Source: CALJTV01 sp036821185
Lineage (GTDB): Bacteria; Chloroflexota; Dehalococcoidia; GIF9; UBA5629
Assembly: GCA_036821185.1 (NCBI GenBank)
Contig: DAISKD010000001.1
Location: 124,001-188,000 of the forward strand
DNA length: 64,000 bases
Direction of reading: 5' to 3'
Shown: piece by piece, positions 54,582 to 63,132 of the stretch
How positions within the stretch are numbered: position 1 is the stretch's first letter
How the letters are laid out: each line of letters begins with the position of its first letter
The notes under the pieces: generated by a model
The model's database searches: none
Told to the model about the DNA's origin: nothing
The model's input: only the letters and a program-made list of their open reading frames with translations
Position numbers and translations under genes: made by a program

Positions 54582-55691
54582 CTACCTGATATAGCCGCTG
54601 ATCAGAACATCGTTTCCAAATTCCGTCACCCTGACCCTGTTTAGTTGGAGCGCCTCGCTCACCCTGTCCACGCCATTACCACCGACAGCACTTTTAGCCC
54701 TTTCCCCACCGATTATTATCGGCGAAACAAAAGCCAGTACCTTGTCCACGAGCTTCTGGTCAAACAAATAGCCAAATAATTTGTTTCCCCCCTCCACCAG
54801 CACGCTGGTCACCTGGCGTTTACCAAGCAGGGACAACAGCTCCGATAAATCAATCACACCCTCTTTGGCATTAAATTCTACCACCTCAGCGCCCACCATC
54901 CTGAAATCCTCCGCCTTTTTGGGATCCAGTGGCTTTGCCACAGCTAGGATAGTCTCACCGGGTTCGCCAAATATGCGCGCTGCCGGTGGGGTCCTACCTT
55001 TGCCGTCCACTATCACTCGCAGTGGCTGGCGCTTGGTCTTACCGCCCTTGCCACTACATCCTCTGGCTGAAAGTTGTGGATCATCTACCAGCACAGTATT
55101 CGCACCAACCATTATGGCGTCCACTATATGACGCAGGTAATGAACAAACTTCCGCGACTCCTCGTTACTAATCCATCTGGAATCACCGGTCTGGGTAGCA
55201 ATCTTGCCATCAAGGCTCATGGCGAACTTAGCGATGACAAAAGGTAAGCCTGTAGTAATAAACTTGATGTACCCCTCGTTCACTTCCCTCGCCTTCTCCT
55301 CACACTCACCGAGAACGGTCCTTATTCCAGCCCTTTCCAGCGCTTCTATCCCCTTGCCGTTAACCAGTGGGTTCGGGTCGATAAGAGCCGCATGTACCTC
55401 AGAGATGCCAGCTTTGATTATGGCTTCAGTACAAGGCGGTGTGCGGCCATAATGACAACAGGGCTCCAGAGTGACATACATTACAGCGCCCTTTGCTCTA
55501 GGTCCAGCCTGCTCTAAGGCCATCACCTCAGCGTGTTTCGAGCCCGGTGGCTGTGTATACCCCAGCCCCACAACCACTCCATCCCTGACCACAACCGTCC
55601 CCACAGCAGGGTTAGGACTGGTGTAACCTAAAGCCAATCGGGCCAATGACAGTGCACACTCCATAAAATTGACCGGACGACCTAACATCAT
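54582..55691 (-). CDS. ribD: Bifunctional riboflavin deaminase/reductase
   Basis: The N-terminal deaminase domain has the zinc site HAEVMAL (about 51) and LEPCCHYGRTPPC; the C-terminal reductase domain begins at about FVIAKFAMSLDGKIAT and ends with the NADPH-binding ITS region. The 369-residue length is typical. It overlaps the dcd stop by four bases. No FMN riboswitch is seen in front of the operon. Confidence 0.97.
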   Translation of the reverse strand: MMLGRPVNFMECALSLARLALGYTSPNPAVGTVVVRDGVVVGLGYTQPPGSKHAEVMALEQAGPRAKGAVMYVTLEPCCHYGRTPPCTEAIIKAGISEVHAALIDPNPLVNGKGIEALERAGIRTVLGECEEKAREVNEGYIKFITTGLPFVIAKFAMSLDGKIATQTGDSRWISNEESRKFVHYLRHIVDAIMVGANTVLVDDPQLSARGCSGKGGKTKRQPLRVIVDGKGRTPPAARIFGEPGETILAVAKPLDPKKAEDFRMVGAEVVEFNAKEGVIDLSELLSLLGKRQVTSVLVEGGNKLFGYLFDQKLVDKVLAFVSPIIIGGERAKSAVGGNGVDRVSEALQLNRVRVTEFGNDVLISGYIR

Positions 55692-56263
55692 TTCCCCTCC
55701 TCGAAGTTGTAATGATACCGACTGGCAGTAGGCCCAGTCTGTCCCTGATATTTACTCCCCAACCCATCCGCCCCATACAACCTGTCCACAGCCGAAGTCA
55801 ACCTTATGAAAGAGAGCTGCCCTATTTTCATCTTATAATAAAGTGTAACCGGCATTTTAGCAACATTCGATAAATGGATAGTCAGATGGCCACTCCACCC
55901 CGGATCCACATACCCTGCAGTAGAATGCATTAAAAGCCCGATCCTTGCCAGCGAACTTTTGCCTTCGAGCCGCCCAACAATATCATCTGGAAGCGTCACC
56001 GATTCTAAAGTACTGCCCAGCACAAAACCCCCGGGCTCCAGAAAAAACGGGCCGTCCTCCGGTATCTCAACCTGCTCCATCAAGTCCTCAACGCTTTGTT
56101 TGACATCAATATAACCGTGGTATTTCGCTCGTTTAAACACCAGCAGCTTTCTATCAAGATGGACATCTAAGCTCGCCGGTTGGATACAATTAGGCATCAG
56201 CGGTTCAACGACAATCCGATGCCTAGCGATTTCTTCCCGAATGGTACGATCGCTGAGCACCAT
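55688..56263 (-). CDS. dcd: dCTP deaminase
   Basis: Dcd converts dCTP to dUTP, supplying dUMP for ThyX. The 191-residue protein has SLDVHLDRKLLVF, GKSSLARIGLLMHSTAGYVDPGWSGHLTIHLSN and the final GKYQGQTG-like end (GSKYQGQTGPTASR). Frame sequence continues upstream to 56395, but those residues do not look like Dcd, and ATG 56263 gives MVLSDRTIREEIA, the standard start. The ribosome binding site is weak. Confidence 0.93.
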   Translation of the reverse strand: MVLSDRTIREEIARHRIVVEPLMPNCIQPASLDVHLDRKLLVFKRAKYHGYIDVKQSVEDLMEQVEIPEDGPFFLEPGGFVLGSTLESVTLPDDIVGRLEGKSSLARIGLLMHSTAGYVDPGWSGHLTIHLSNVAKMPVTLYYKMKIGQLSFIRLTSAVDRLYGADGLGSKYQGQTGPTASRYHYNFEEGK

Positions 56264-56458
56264 AACTTTGAGCCAAATTGTAACACCAAGTCTTCCAGCA
56301 GTGCAAACAGAAAATGTTACACTATTTTCCAACGTCAACCCTGATCGATGGCAACCGAGAAAACTAATCCGAATACATTGACAGCTACCAGACACGATGC
56401 TAACATATCTGCGTTCTCCGCTTAAGCAGGAGAAACCACAATCTGCACAGGGGGGGCT

Positions 56459-57331
56459 ATGCTAGAACACAAATACGCTGAACTGGACGGAGTCCGCCTG
56501 CACTATGTAACTGCTGGCAATGGCAAGTTGGTCATGTTTCTACATGGTTTCCCCGAATTCTGGTATGCATGGAGGCGTCAGCTACTGGAATTTGGGCGCG
56601 ATCATCAGGCGGTAGCTCCTGACATGAGGGGTTACAACCTATCGTCGAAGTCAGCAAGCGCGGAACAATACAGGACAAAGTATCTGATAGAAGATGTCCG
56701 TGCCCTCGCCCAGCATCTGGGCCATCGGAAATTCGTCCTCGTAGGCCATGACTGGGGCGGAGCAGTGGCTTGGCCCTTCGCCATGCGCCACCCCGACTAT
56801 CTAGAAAAACTTATCATCATAAACGCACCTCACCCTGTAGTATTCGCCCGGGAGCTGCGCCATAACCCGTCACAGCAGAAAGCCAGCCAGTATATCCTCC
56901 TCCATCGCAGTTCCGAGGCAGAAGAAGTGCTTTCCCGCGATAATTACTCGGCACTGGTAAACGCCGTACTGAAGAAAGGCTTAGAGCAGGGATACTTCAC
57001 CGAGGAAGATAAACAACAGTACATCAAAGCATGGTCGCAGCCAGGTGCTCTCACCGGAATGCTGAACTATTATCGTGCTGCCCAGCTTGGCTCGTTTACC
57101 GGCGACAGCGATGATGCTACATCCGGTGGGACAACAAGCATTATCACAGTTCCCACGCTTGTCATCTGGGGAGAAAAAGACACTTACCTGTTAACAGGTA
57201 ACTTGGAGGGGCTGGAACAATACGTTACCAACCTCACAGTAAAACGGGTACCGGACGGCTCCCACTGGGTTGTCCACGAAAAACCCGAACTGGTAAATAG
57301 CTATATTCGCGAGTTCATCGAAGCCACCTAG
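56459..57331 (+). CDS. Alpha/beta hydrolase, epoxide-hydrolase-like
   Basis: The 290-residue protein has LHGFPEFWYAWRRQ, DMRGYNLSSK, the nucleophile loop VGHDWGGAVAW (Asp as nucleophile), and a C-terminal WGEKDTYL plus GSHWVVHEKPE with the catalytic His. This combination is typical of soluble epoxide hydrolases; haloalkane dehalogenases share the Asp nucleophile. The exact substrate is not known. It is followed by two dehydrogenase-like genes on the same strand. Confidence 0.88.
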   Translation: MLEHKYAELDGVRLHYVTAGNGKLVMFLHGFPEFWYAWRRQLLEFGRDHQAVAPDMRGYNLSSKSASAEQYRTKYLIEDVRALAQHLGHRKFVLVGHDWGGAVAWPFAMRHPDYLEKLIIINAPHPVVFARELRHNPSQQKASQYILLHRSSEAEEVLSRDNYSALVNAVLKKGLEQGYFTEEDKQQYIKAWSQPGALTGMLNYYRAAQLGSFTGDSDDATSGGTTSIITVPTLVIWGEKDTYLLTGNLEGLEQYVTNLTVKRVPDGSHWVVHEKPELVNSYIREFIEAT

Positions 57332-57365
57332 GAGCTAGCCAGCAGAGGTAACTCAGGAGACAATC

Positions 57366-58103
57366 ATGAGCATAGCAGACATCACTATTATCGGACGTAC
57401 CAGTTTGAGCGATGAACTGGCACAAATACTGGCTAAAAGCGGTCTCAATGTTTCTGTCACCGACCTCACGGAGAATTATTCGACCAAAGCGAGCACATCA
57501 GAGCTCGTGCTCGAGTTCCTGCCCGATGACCTTGAGCTCAAAGGCAAGGTATTGAGCAATTGCGACACTAGCTGTCAGGAAAAAACAATTCTGGCAACGA
57601 CTACTGCCAAGCCGTGGATAACGCGTCTGGCACACTGTACCAAAAGGCCGGACAGGTTCATTGGAATTAATTTTGTGAAGAACCCCGTCCAGGGCAAACT
57701 GCTAGCTCAGGTGACAAAGGGGCTACAGACCACAGCCCAAACAGTCAATATCTGCGTGGAGTCTTTACAGAAAGCAGGCATAGTCCCAGTAAAGCTTGAA
57801 GAGAGCCCAGGACTTATCATTGACAGGGTGATAGCTTCAATCGTAAACGAGGCAGCATTAATGTACTCGTCAAAACTGGCAACCATCGAAGACATCGACA
57901 AGATGGTCAAGTTATGTGCCAACTGGCCTTTTGGCCCCTTCGAGTTTGCCGATGCTGTGGGCATTGACAAGGTGGTCGAAACTCTAAATATGCTACAGCA
58001 GCACTTTGGTCCAAAATACCAGCCCTGCCTCCTGCTGCGCAGAATGCTCGATGCTGGTTGGCTGGGCAAGAAGACAGGGCGAGGTTTCTACACTTACACA
58101 TGA
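57366..58103 (+). CDS. 3-hydroxyacyl-CoA dehydrogenase paralog lacking catalytic residues
   Basis: The 245-residue protein is related to the neighbour at 58150. Where active enzymes have the Rossmann GxGxxG, it has GRTSLSDELA. The catalytic His-Glu dyad and the key Asn are also changed: the His position is Asn102 in GINFVKNPV, the Glu position is Ala, and the NR motif reads DR (LIIDRV). The C-terminal domain end, LDAGWLGKKTGRGFYTYT, is well kept. It looks like a pseudoenzyme or structural partner and not a simple broken gene, since the frame is complete. Confidence 0.85.
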   Translation: MSIADITIIGRTSLSDELAQILAKSGLNVSVTDLTENYSTKASTSELVLEFLPDDLELKGKVLSNCDTSCQEKTILATTTAKPWITRLAHCTKRPDRFIGINFVKNPVQGKLLAQVTKGLQTTAQTVNICVESLQKAGIVPVKLEESPGLIIDRVIASIVNEAALMYSSKLATIEDIDKMVKLCANWPFGPFEFADAVGIDKVVETLNMLQQHFGPKYQPCLLLRRMLDAGWLGKKTGRGFYTYT

Positions 58104-58149
58104 AAAGTACATACAACAAAACGCTGTCAAGCATAGTTGGAGGTAAGTT

Positions 58150-59013
58150 ATGGAGATAAAAAAGATCGCTGTCCTCGGTGCTGGAGTCATGGGACACGGA
58201 ATTGCTCAGGTGTGCAGTCAAGCCGGCTACGAGGTCAGCCTTCGCGATATTAAAGATGAATTCGTCGAGGCTGGCATAGCAAGGATAAAGAGGTTCCTCA
58301 GCGGCAGCGTAGAGCGGCAGAAAATGACACAAGTCGAAGCAGACACCGTGCTCAAACGGATAAAAGGGGCAACGGACCTCAGGGAAGCTGTCTGGGATGC
58401 CGACGTTGTCATCGAGGCTATAGTGGAGGACATCGACATCAAGAAACAGGTCTTTAAAGAGGTAGACGAGTTATGCCGTGGCGAAACGATCTTCGCCTCA
58501 AACACCTCCGCCCAGTCCATCACCGAGATGGCAATGGCAACAAAGCGCCCTGAGAAATTCATAGGCATGCACTGGTTCAATCCCCCTCAGCTAATGCAGG
58601 GTATTGAGGTGGTCGTCCACGAACGGGTAAGCGATGAGACCGTTAGAACAATAACCGAACTCTGTCGTAAGCTGGGTAAGGTACCTGGAATATGCAAGGA
58701 CTCCACGGGGTTCATCGTCAACAGGCTACTCCAGATATGGTACAACGAAGGCCTGAATATGTATGACGAGGGCATCGCCGAGCCCAGTGACGTAGATACA
58801 GCATATCGGGAAGGCTGTGGTTTCAGGATGGGGCCATTTGAACTGCGCGACATGGTGGGACTGGACACTGGTCTCGCCATCACTATGACCCACTACCGGG
58901 AATATATGAGGGACCAGTTCAAACCACCTAGATGTCTGATCATGAAGGTAAAGGCTGGGGAACTGGGCAGAAAAACAGGTCGCGGTTTTTATAACTACGA
59001 GGCGAAAACTTAG
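58150..59013 (+). CDS. 3-hydroxyacyl-CoA (3-hydroxybutyryl-CoA) dehydrogenase
   Basis: The 287-residue protein has the NAD motif LGAGVMGHGIA (9-19), VVIEAIVEDIDIKK, catalytic His141 in GMHWFNPP and Glu153, NRLLQIWYNEG, and the ending RKTGRGFYNYEA. It oxidises 3-hydroxyacyl-CoA with NAD. It lies 46 bases after the catalytically altered paralog; GGAGG precedes the ATG. Confidence 0.95.
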   Translation: MEIKKIAVLGAGVMGHGIAQVCSQAGYEVSLRDIKDEFVEAGIARIKRFLSGSVERQKMTQVEADTVLKRIKGATDLREAVWDADVVIEAIVEDIDIKKQVFKEVDELCRGETIFASNTSAQSITEMAMATKRPEKFIGMHWFNPPQLMQGIEVVVHERVSDETVRTITELCRKLGKVPGICKDSTGFIVNRLLQIWYNEGLNMYDEGIAEPSDVDTAYREGCGFRMGPFELRDMVGLDTGLAITMTHYREYMRDQFKPPRCLIMKVKAGELGRKTGRGFYNYEAKT

Positions 59014-59016
59014 CCA

Positions 59017-59047
59017 AAAAGGCGGAGCTTTCCGCGCCTCGCCTTTT
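59017..59047. terminator. Terminator between convergent dehydrogenase and thiolase genes
   Basis: AAAAGGCG with AG after one bulged G pairs with CTCGCCTTTT; T-rich ends on both strands allow use in either direction. It sits a few bases past the dehydrogenase stop and 30 bases past the thiolase stop. Confidence 0.65.
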
Positions 59048-59076
59048 GTTCTCCTTCAGTGACAACCACTACCGGT

Positions 59077-60261
59077 CTATCCCAGTTCTTTGCCCAAGAT
59101 AGCTACTGCGCTTACCTGTGGAGGACCGCCGAAGGTATGTGACAGCCCGAGACGCACGTCCTTAAGCTGGCGTTCTGGGGACTGGGCCTTACCCTGCATT
59201 TGCTTATAGACCTCGTAGGTCATCCTCAACCCGCTGGCACCGACCGGATGCCCGAAACACTTAAGACCACCATCGGCATTGACTGGCAGCCCTCCGCTCA
59301 GCTCGAAAAAGCCAGCATCTATATCCTCCTTGGCCTTCCCGCGAGGACAGAAGCCAAAGTTCTCGTAGATTATCAGTTCGGTAATAGTGAAACAATCATG
59401 GACCTCAGCAATATCCAGCTCTTCCCTGGGGTTCTTTATACCCGCCTGTTCGTACGCCTGCCGCGATGAATTGACCAGCGCGTCCCAGGTCAGCCAGTCA
59501 AATCCGGGACGGGTATGCGGCAAAAGTGGATCGAAAGACTGCCCCAATCCCTTTATGTAGATAGGGTCCTCTCTGAAATTCCTAGCTATTTTCGCTGGAA
59601 CAAGGATGGCAGCAGCCGCGCCATCGCTGTTACCGCAGCAGTCAAAGAGCCCCAGGGGCCAGGCAATAATCGGCGCATTGAGCACCTGTTCCAGCGTTAT
59701 CTTATTGCGGAAGTGGGCTTTGGGACACATGCTGCCGTTGAAATGGTTCTTTACCGCTATTTTACCGATGACCCTCTTGCCCTCCTCCGGGCTCAAGTTA
59801 TAGACGTAGAAATACCTGGTAGCGATAAGGGCAAAGCTCCCCGGCGAAGTGCGTCTCGCCTCGAGCACCGGTCCCATGCCTCTACCTGTACCTAGTCCCG
59901 GAAACCCGGTGTCCTTCAATTTCTCCACACCCAAAGCCAAAACGAGGTCGTACATTCCCGAAGCCACACCGAAACAAGCGTTCCTTAACGCTTCATGCCC
60001 CGTGATGCACCAGTTCTCCACCCTTGTCATAGGGATGCGTAGCTTCAATGGATTAACTGCGTGCGTAGCACCTATGCCCGTGGTGGGGGCAGTCACCGTT
60101 CCGAACCAGCCGGCCTGAATATCGCCCGGGTCGATGCCGGCGTCTTCGAAAGCCTCATATGCAGCTTCTATAGCCAGATCATCAAGCCCGGCATCCCAGC
60201 GCTCACCGAACTTGGTGCACCCCATACCTATGATGGCAACTTTATCTTTTATGCTTTCCAT
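59077..60261 (-). CDS. Thiolase family protein (SCP-x/archaeal acetyl-CoA acetyltransferase type)
   Basis: The 394-residue protein starts KVAIIGMGCTKFGERWD and has the nucleophile Cys segment VENWCITGHEALRNA, HDCFTITEL, and NADGGLKCFGHPVGASG, all typical of the SCP-x/archaeal thiolase group. Members make or cleave acetoacetyl-CoA or similar. In this group thiolases bind DUF35 (OB-fold plus zinc ribbon) partners; the gene just upstream is a fusion carrying such a domain. It starts at ATG 60261. Confidence 0.9.
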   Translation of the reverse strand: MESIKDKVAIIGMGCTKFGERWDAGLDDLAIEAAYEAFEDAGIDPGDIQAGWFGTVTAPTTGIGATHAVNPLKLRIPMTRVENWCITGHEALRNACFGVASGMYDLVLALGVEKLKDTGFPGLGTGRGMGPVLEARRTSPGSFALIATRYFYVYNLSPEEGKRVIGKIAVKNHFNGSMCPKAHFRNKITLEQVLNAPIIAWPLGLFDCCGNSDGAAAAILVPAKIARNFREDPIYIKGLGQSFDPLLPHTRPGFDWLTWDALVNSSRQAYEQAGIKNPREELDIAEVHDCFTITELIIYENFGFCPRGKAKEDIDAGFFELSGGLPVNADGGLKCFGHPVGASGLRMTYEVYKQMQGKAQSPERQLKDVRLGLSHTFGGPPQVSAVAILGKELG

Positions 60262-60282
60262 TTTGTACCTCCATGCCGTCTG

Positions 60283-61710
60283 CTATCTTACCGGTCGGCA
60301 CTTCCAAAAGTAGTTGTACATTCCGGCGCCCTCGTATATCCTGCGGAAGGTCATCTCCACAGGCATCCCGACCTTTATCTCACCGGGATCACAGTCAGTC
60401 ATGATACTGTAGATCCTGGTCTTACCTAGCTCAGACTCGATGACTATATGTGGCACCATCGGGTCATCGCTCCTTCCCGCCAGCGTGTCCAGCGAAAAGG
60501 TGTAGACCGTCCCTCTCTTGTCAGAAAGCCTAACTTCCTCATAGTTGTCTTTAGAACGGCACCCGTAGCACACCCGCTGAATGGGGAAAGTTATCAGACC
60601 GCAATTTTTGCAGCGGCTGCCATGAAAGCGGATAGCCCAGTTGCGCTCGCGCCAGCTAGCGGTGGAGGAGGGGAATAATTTAAAGGGCTCTCCAGGCTGT
60701 GGCTCCAGCAGCCCGCGGTAGCTAAGATAGCGCTCATAGCTGGGAAGCAAGCGTTTAGACTTAAGGAAACCTTTGACACCCCTCTGTTTCCCTTTGACTT
60801 TTTCAACCGCCTCGGTCACCTTTACGATGAAGGTATCGCTGCCATCACCGTAACTTGCCAGCAGGAAAGTCTCTCCGCCCTTTGCTTCCTCCAAAGCTGC
60901 CACCAGCATGATCAGAGAATGCGCCGTACCACACACACCCAAATCTCCCATCAAAAGGTCCTGCAACTGCGTTTTGACATCAAAGCCCTGCTGTCTGGCA
61001 AGCGTCTGTTGTACCCTAACATTGGGGGCGTAGAGAATAGCTTTGCTGACTGACTCAGCTTTCAAATCTTTACTCCTCATCAGCCCGCTGATCGCCCTGG
61101 ACATGTTCTCCAGATAACCGTGCTCGATAATAAACCTATCTTCCCACGACTGTACAAAGATATCCTTGTCCAGTCGCCAGACATCGTACATGTCGTTTGA
61201 AATGGAGTAACTTGCCTCAACCGTGGCAATCGAGGTGCCCTTTTTACTCACCAGAAGTGCTGCCGCTCCATCACCGAAGGTCTGCTCATAGTCAGAACGG
61301 GGATATGCCAGCCGGCAATCAGCAGCCACCACTACCACATTTTCTGCAGAACCGCAGTTGACCGCATCCAGTGCAGCGCGCAGAGCAGTAGTCCCAGCAC
61401 GCAGGCTGTTGCCGAAGTCCATGGTGATTATGTCCGTCCTCAAATCAGCAGCTGCCGCTACCAGCGCAGCGCACTGCTTTTCCCGGAAAGGCGCGGTGGT
61501 AGACGCAAAATAGAGCCCATCGACGTTATTCCGGCCAACACCACTGAGACAATCCAGTACCGCTTCCACCGCCATGGTCACCGTATCCTCATCGTTATTG
61601 GCCACGCTCCGCTCCCCGCCTAAAGATGGACGCCCCCAACCAGCGGCGATGACATCACGGCTCAGCCGCCACAGGGGTATGTAAACGCCATAGGAAGTTA
61701 TTCCGGACAT
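60283..61710 (-). CDS. Fused HMG-CoA synthase-like/DUF35 OB-fold protein
   Basis: The N-terminal about 320 residues have the HMG-CoA synthase fold (YGVYIPLWRLSRD, TFGDGAAALLVS). At the position of the catalytic Cys, the sequence reads NSLRAGTTAL with Leu103. The C-terminal about 120 residues are DUF35: a zinc ribbon (CKNCGLITFPIQRVCYGC) and OB fold. Archaea encode thiolase, HMG-CoA synthase and DUF35 separately as a complex; here two are fused and the synthase Cys is gone, so a scaffold or different chemistry is likely. It precedes the thiolase by 21 bases. Confidence 0.88.
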   Translation of the reverse strand: MSGITSYGVYIPLWRLSRDVIAAGWGRPSLGGERSVANNDEDTVTMAVEAVLDCLSGVGRNNVDGLYFASTTAPFREKQCAALVAAAADLRTDIITMDFGNSLRAGTTALRAALDAVNCGSAENVVVVAADCRLAYPRSDYEQTFGDGAAALLVSKKGTSIATVEASYSISNDMYDVWRLDKDIFVQSWEDRFIIEHGYLENMSRAISGLMRSKDLKAESVSKAILYAPNVRVQQTLARQQGFDVKTQLQDLLMGDLGVCGTAHSLIMLVAALEEAKGGETFLLASYGDGSDTFIVKVTEAVEKVKGKQRGVKGFLKSKRLLPSYERYLSYRGLLEPQPGEPFKLFPSSTASWRERNWAIRFHGSRCKNCGLITFPIQRVCYGCRSKDNYEEVRLSDKRGTVYTFSLDTLAGRSDDPMVPHIVIESELGKTRIYSIMTDCDPGEIKVGMPVEMTFRRIYEGAGMYNYFWKCRPVR

Positions 61711-61771
61711 AACAGCCCTCCTCTAAGTACATGATAAATAGCAACTAAGCCATTTATAGCCAAGCCTTCTA

Positions 61772-61798
61772 ATTATATCACAGCGCCAACCTGCTCAA
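61772..61798 (-). promoter_or_regulatory. Promoter for the HMG-CoA synthase-like/thiolase pair
   Basis: On the minus strand, TTGAGC (61798-61793) and TATAAT (61777-61772) are 15 bases apart, a slightly short spacing. Confidence 0.5.
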
Positions 61799-61874
61799 TG
61801 TCCTCACACACCTGCAGAAAGTGCACGATAATATACAAAATGGCAAAGGAAACCGATATTACAGGGCTGCTTTG

Positions 61875-63098
61875 CTATTTGCCCGGGTCAAGATAAAAAT
61901 TGAGCTGATCGTTAATGATGTCCTTCAAGGAATGCTGCACCCTGAAGCCGAGCTCTCTGATTTTGGTAGTGTCCGACAACAGGACGGGTACTTCAGCAGG
62001 GCGGAACCTCTCTTTGTCAAACTCGACGATGACCCTCCCTTTATCCGTCTCCACTACGATGCCACCATCGGCAAGGTCAAAAGAGAGCTTGCCCTCCAGC
62101 ATCAACCTGTCTACCTTCGTTTTTTCAAACAGCAGACCGAACGCTGGTGCTCTATCCATCTCGGTAGGAGCCTCCACACGCTTTTGCCCCTGTAGTGTCT
62201 GCAGGTTGTTTACCCCATAGCCAGCGCATTCCAGGCTGAGCAAAAGATAGCTGAGCACCGAGTTAGTCCGCTGTGAGCCCTGGACATATACCTCCCCGGG
62301 CTTACCCTTCTCCGCCAAAAGGCAATAACCTTTGACGATGTCGTCTATGTGTGACCAGTCCCGGAAAGCATTCACATTGCCTATAGTTATTCTGTCAGTT
62401 TCTCCCCTTTTCAGCTTCATAACCTGGCTGGTGATCGCCGAGGTGACGAACATCCTGCCCCTACCAGCACCCTCATGATTGAACGCCCTTGAGACCAGTG
62501 CTTTCAGACCGTAGGCGCTGTGGTAATTTCTTACTGCGTATTCAGCCGATACCTTGGACACAGCATACGGTGACATCGGGCGCAGCGGGTTCAGCTCGTT
62601 TATCGGCAGTTCGGGTATCCGCTCCGGCTCAGGAAACACCGTACCATACCTCTCCAGCGCCTCCTCATACTGGCGTCTTGAAGCAATGGCTAGACCGTAC
62701 TCCTCGCTGCTGCCAGCAAACACGATGACCGGATCAAGACCTTTGGAACGGATCGCCTCGAGCAGATTAACCGTACCCAAAAAGTTTATGTCTATAGTCT
62801 CCCAGGGATGGGAAAATGACCTGGGGACAAACGACTGTGCCGCAAGATGGAACACTGTCTGTGGCTTGGAGACGTCCAGCGCGAAAGCTAAGCTGGAGAT
62901 ATCGCGCGCATCCCCTTCCAGAAGCTCTACTTCCTTTTCGATCCCGAGGTACTCTAGGTTCCGCGATATGCCACCGTCAGCCCGCCTCCGCACCAGGCCA
63001 TACACCTTGGCCTTTTGCTGTAACAGATATCTGGCAAGGTGTGAGCCCACGAAGCCGCTCACGCCAGTGATGAATACCCTCCTCCTTTCCCAAACCAC
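61875..63098 (-). CDS. NAD-dependent nucleotide-sugar epimerase/dehydratase (GDP-mannose 4,6-dehydratase-like)
   Basis: This short-chain dehydrogenase of 407 residues has the NAD motif ITGVSGFVGSHLA (9-21), the active-site SPYAVSK and a RDWSHIDDIVKGYC segment, typical of GDP-mannose 4,6-dehydratases; it is about 60 to 80 residues longer than usual at the C-terminus. The start is GTG at 63098 with AAGGAG upstream. The neighbour upstream is a surface protein, so a role in cell-surface glycans is possible. Confidence 0.8.
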   Translation of the reverse strand: MVWERRRVFITGVSGFVGSHLARYLLQQKAKVYGLVRRRADGGISRNLEYLGIEKEVELLEGDARDISSLAFALDVSKPQTVFHLAAQSFVPRSFSHPWETIDINFLGTVNLLEAIRSKGLDPVIVFAGSSEEYGLAIASRRQYEEALERYGTVFPEPERIPELPINELNPLRPMSPYAVSKVSAEYAVRNYHSAYGLKALVSRAFNHEGAGRGRMFVTSAITSQVMKLKRGETDRITIGNVNAFRDWSHIDDIVKGYCLLAEKGKPGEVYVQGSQRTNSVLSYLLLSLECAGYGVNNLQTLQGQKRVEAPTEMDRAPAFGLLFEKTKVDRLMLEGKLSFDLADGGIVVETDKGRVIVEFDKERFRPAEVPVLLSDTTKIRELGFRVQHSLKDIINDQLNFYLDPGK

Positions 63099-63132
63099 GA
63101 TAGCTCCTTATCACCGTTGTCGTTTTGCCAGG

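Noticed and set aside
55692..56458. FMN riboswitch in front of the riboflavin operon
   Set aside because: No RFN-element conserved boxes were found between dcd and the upstream gene.
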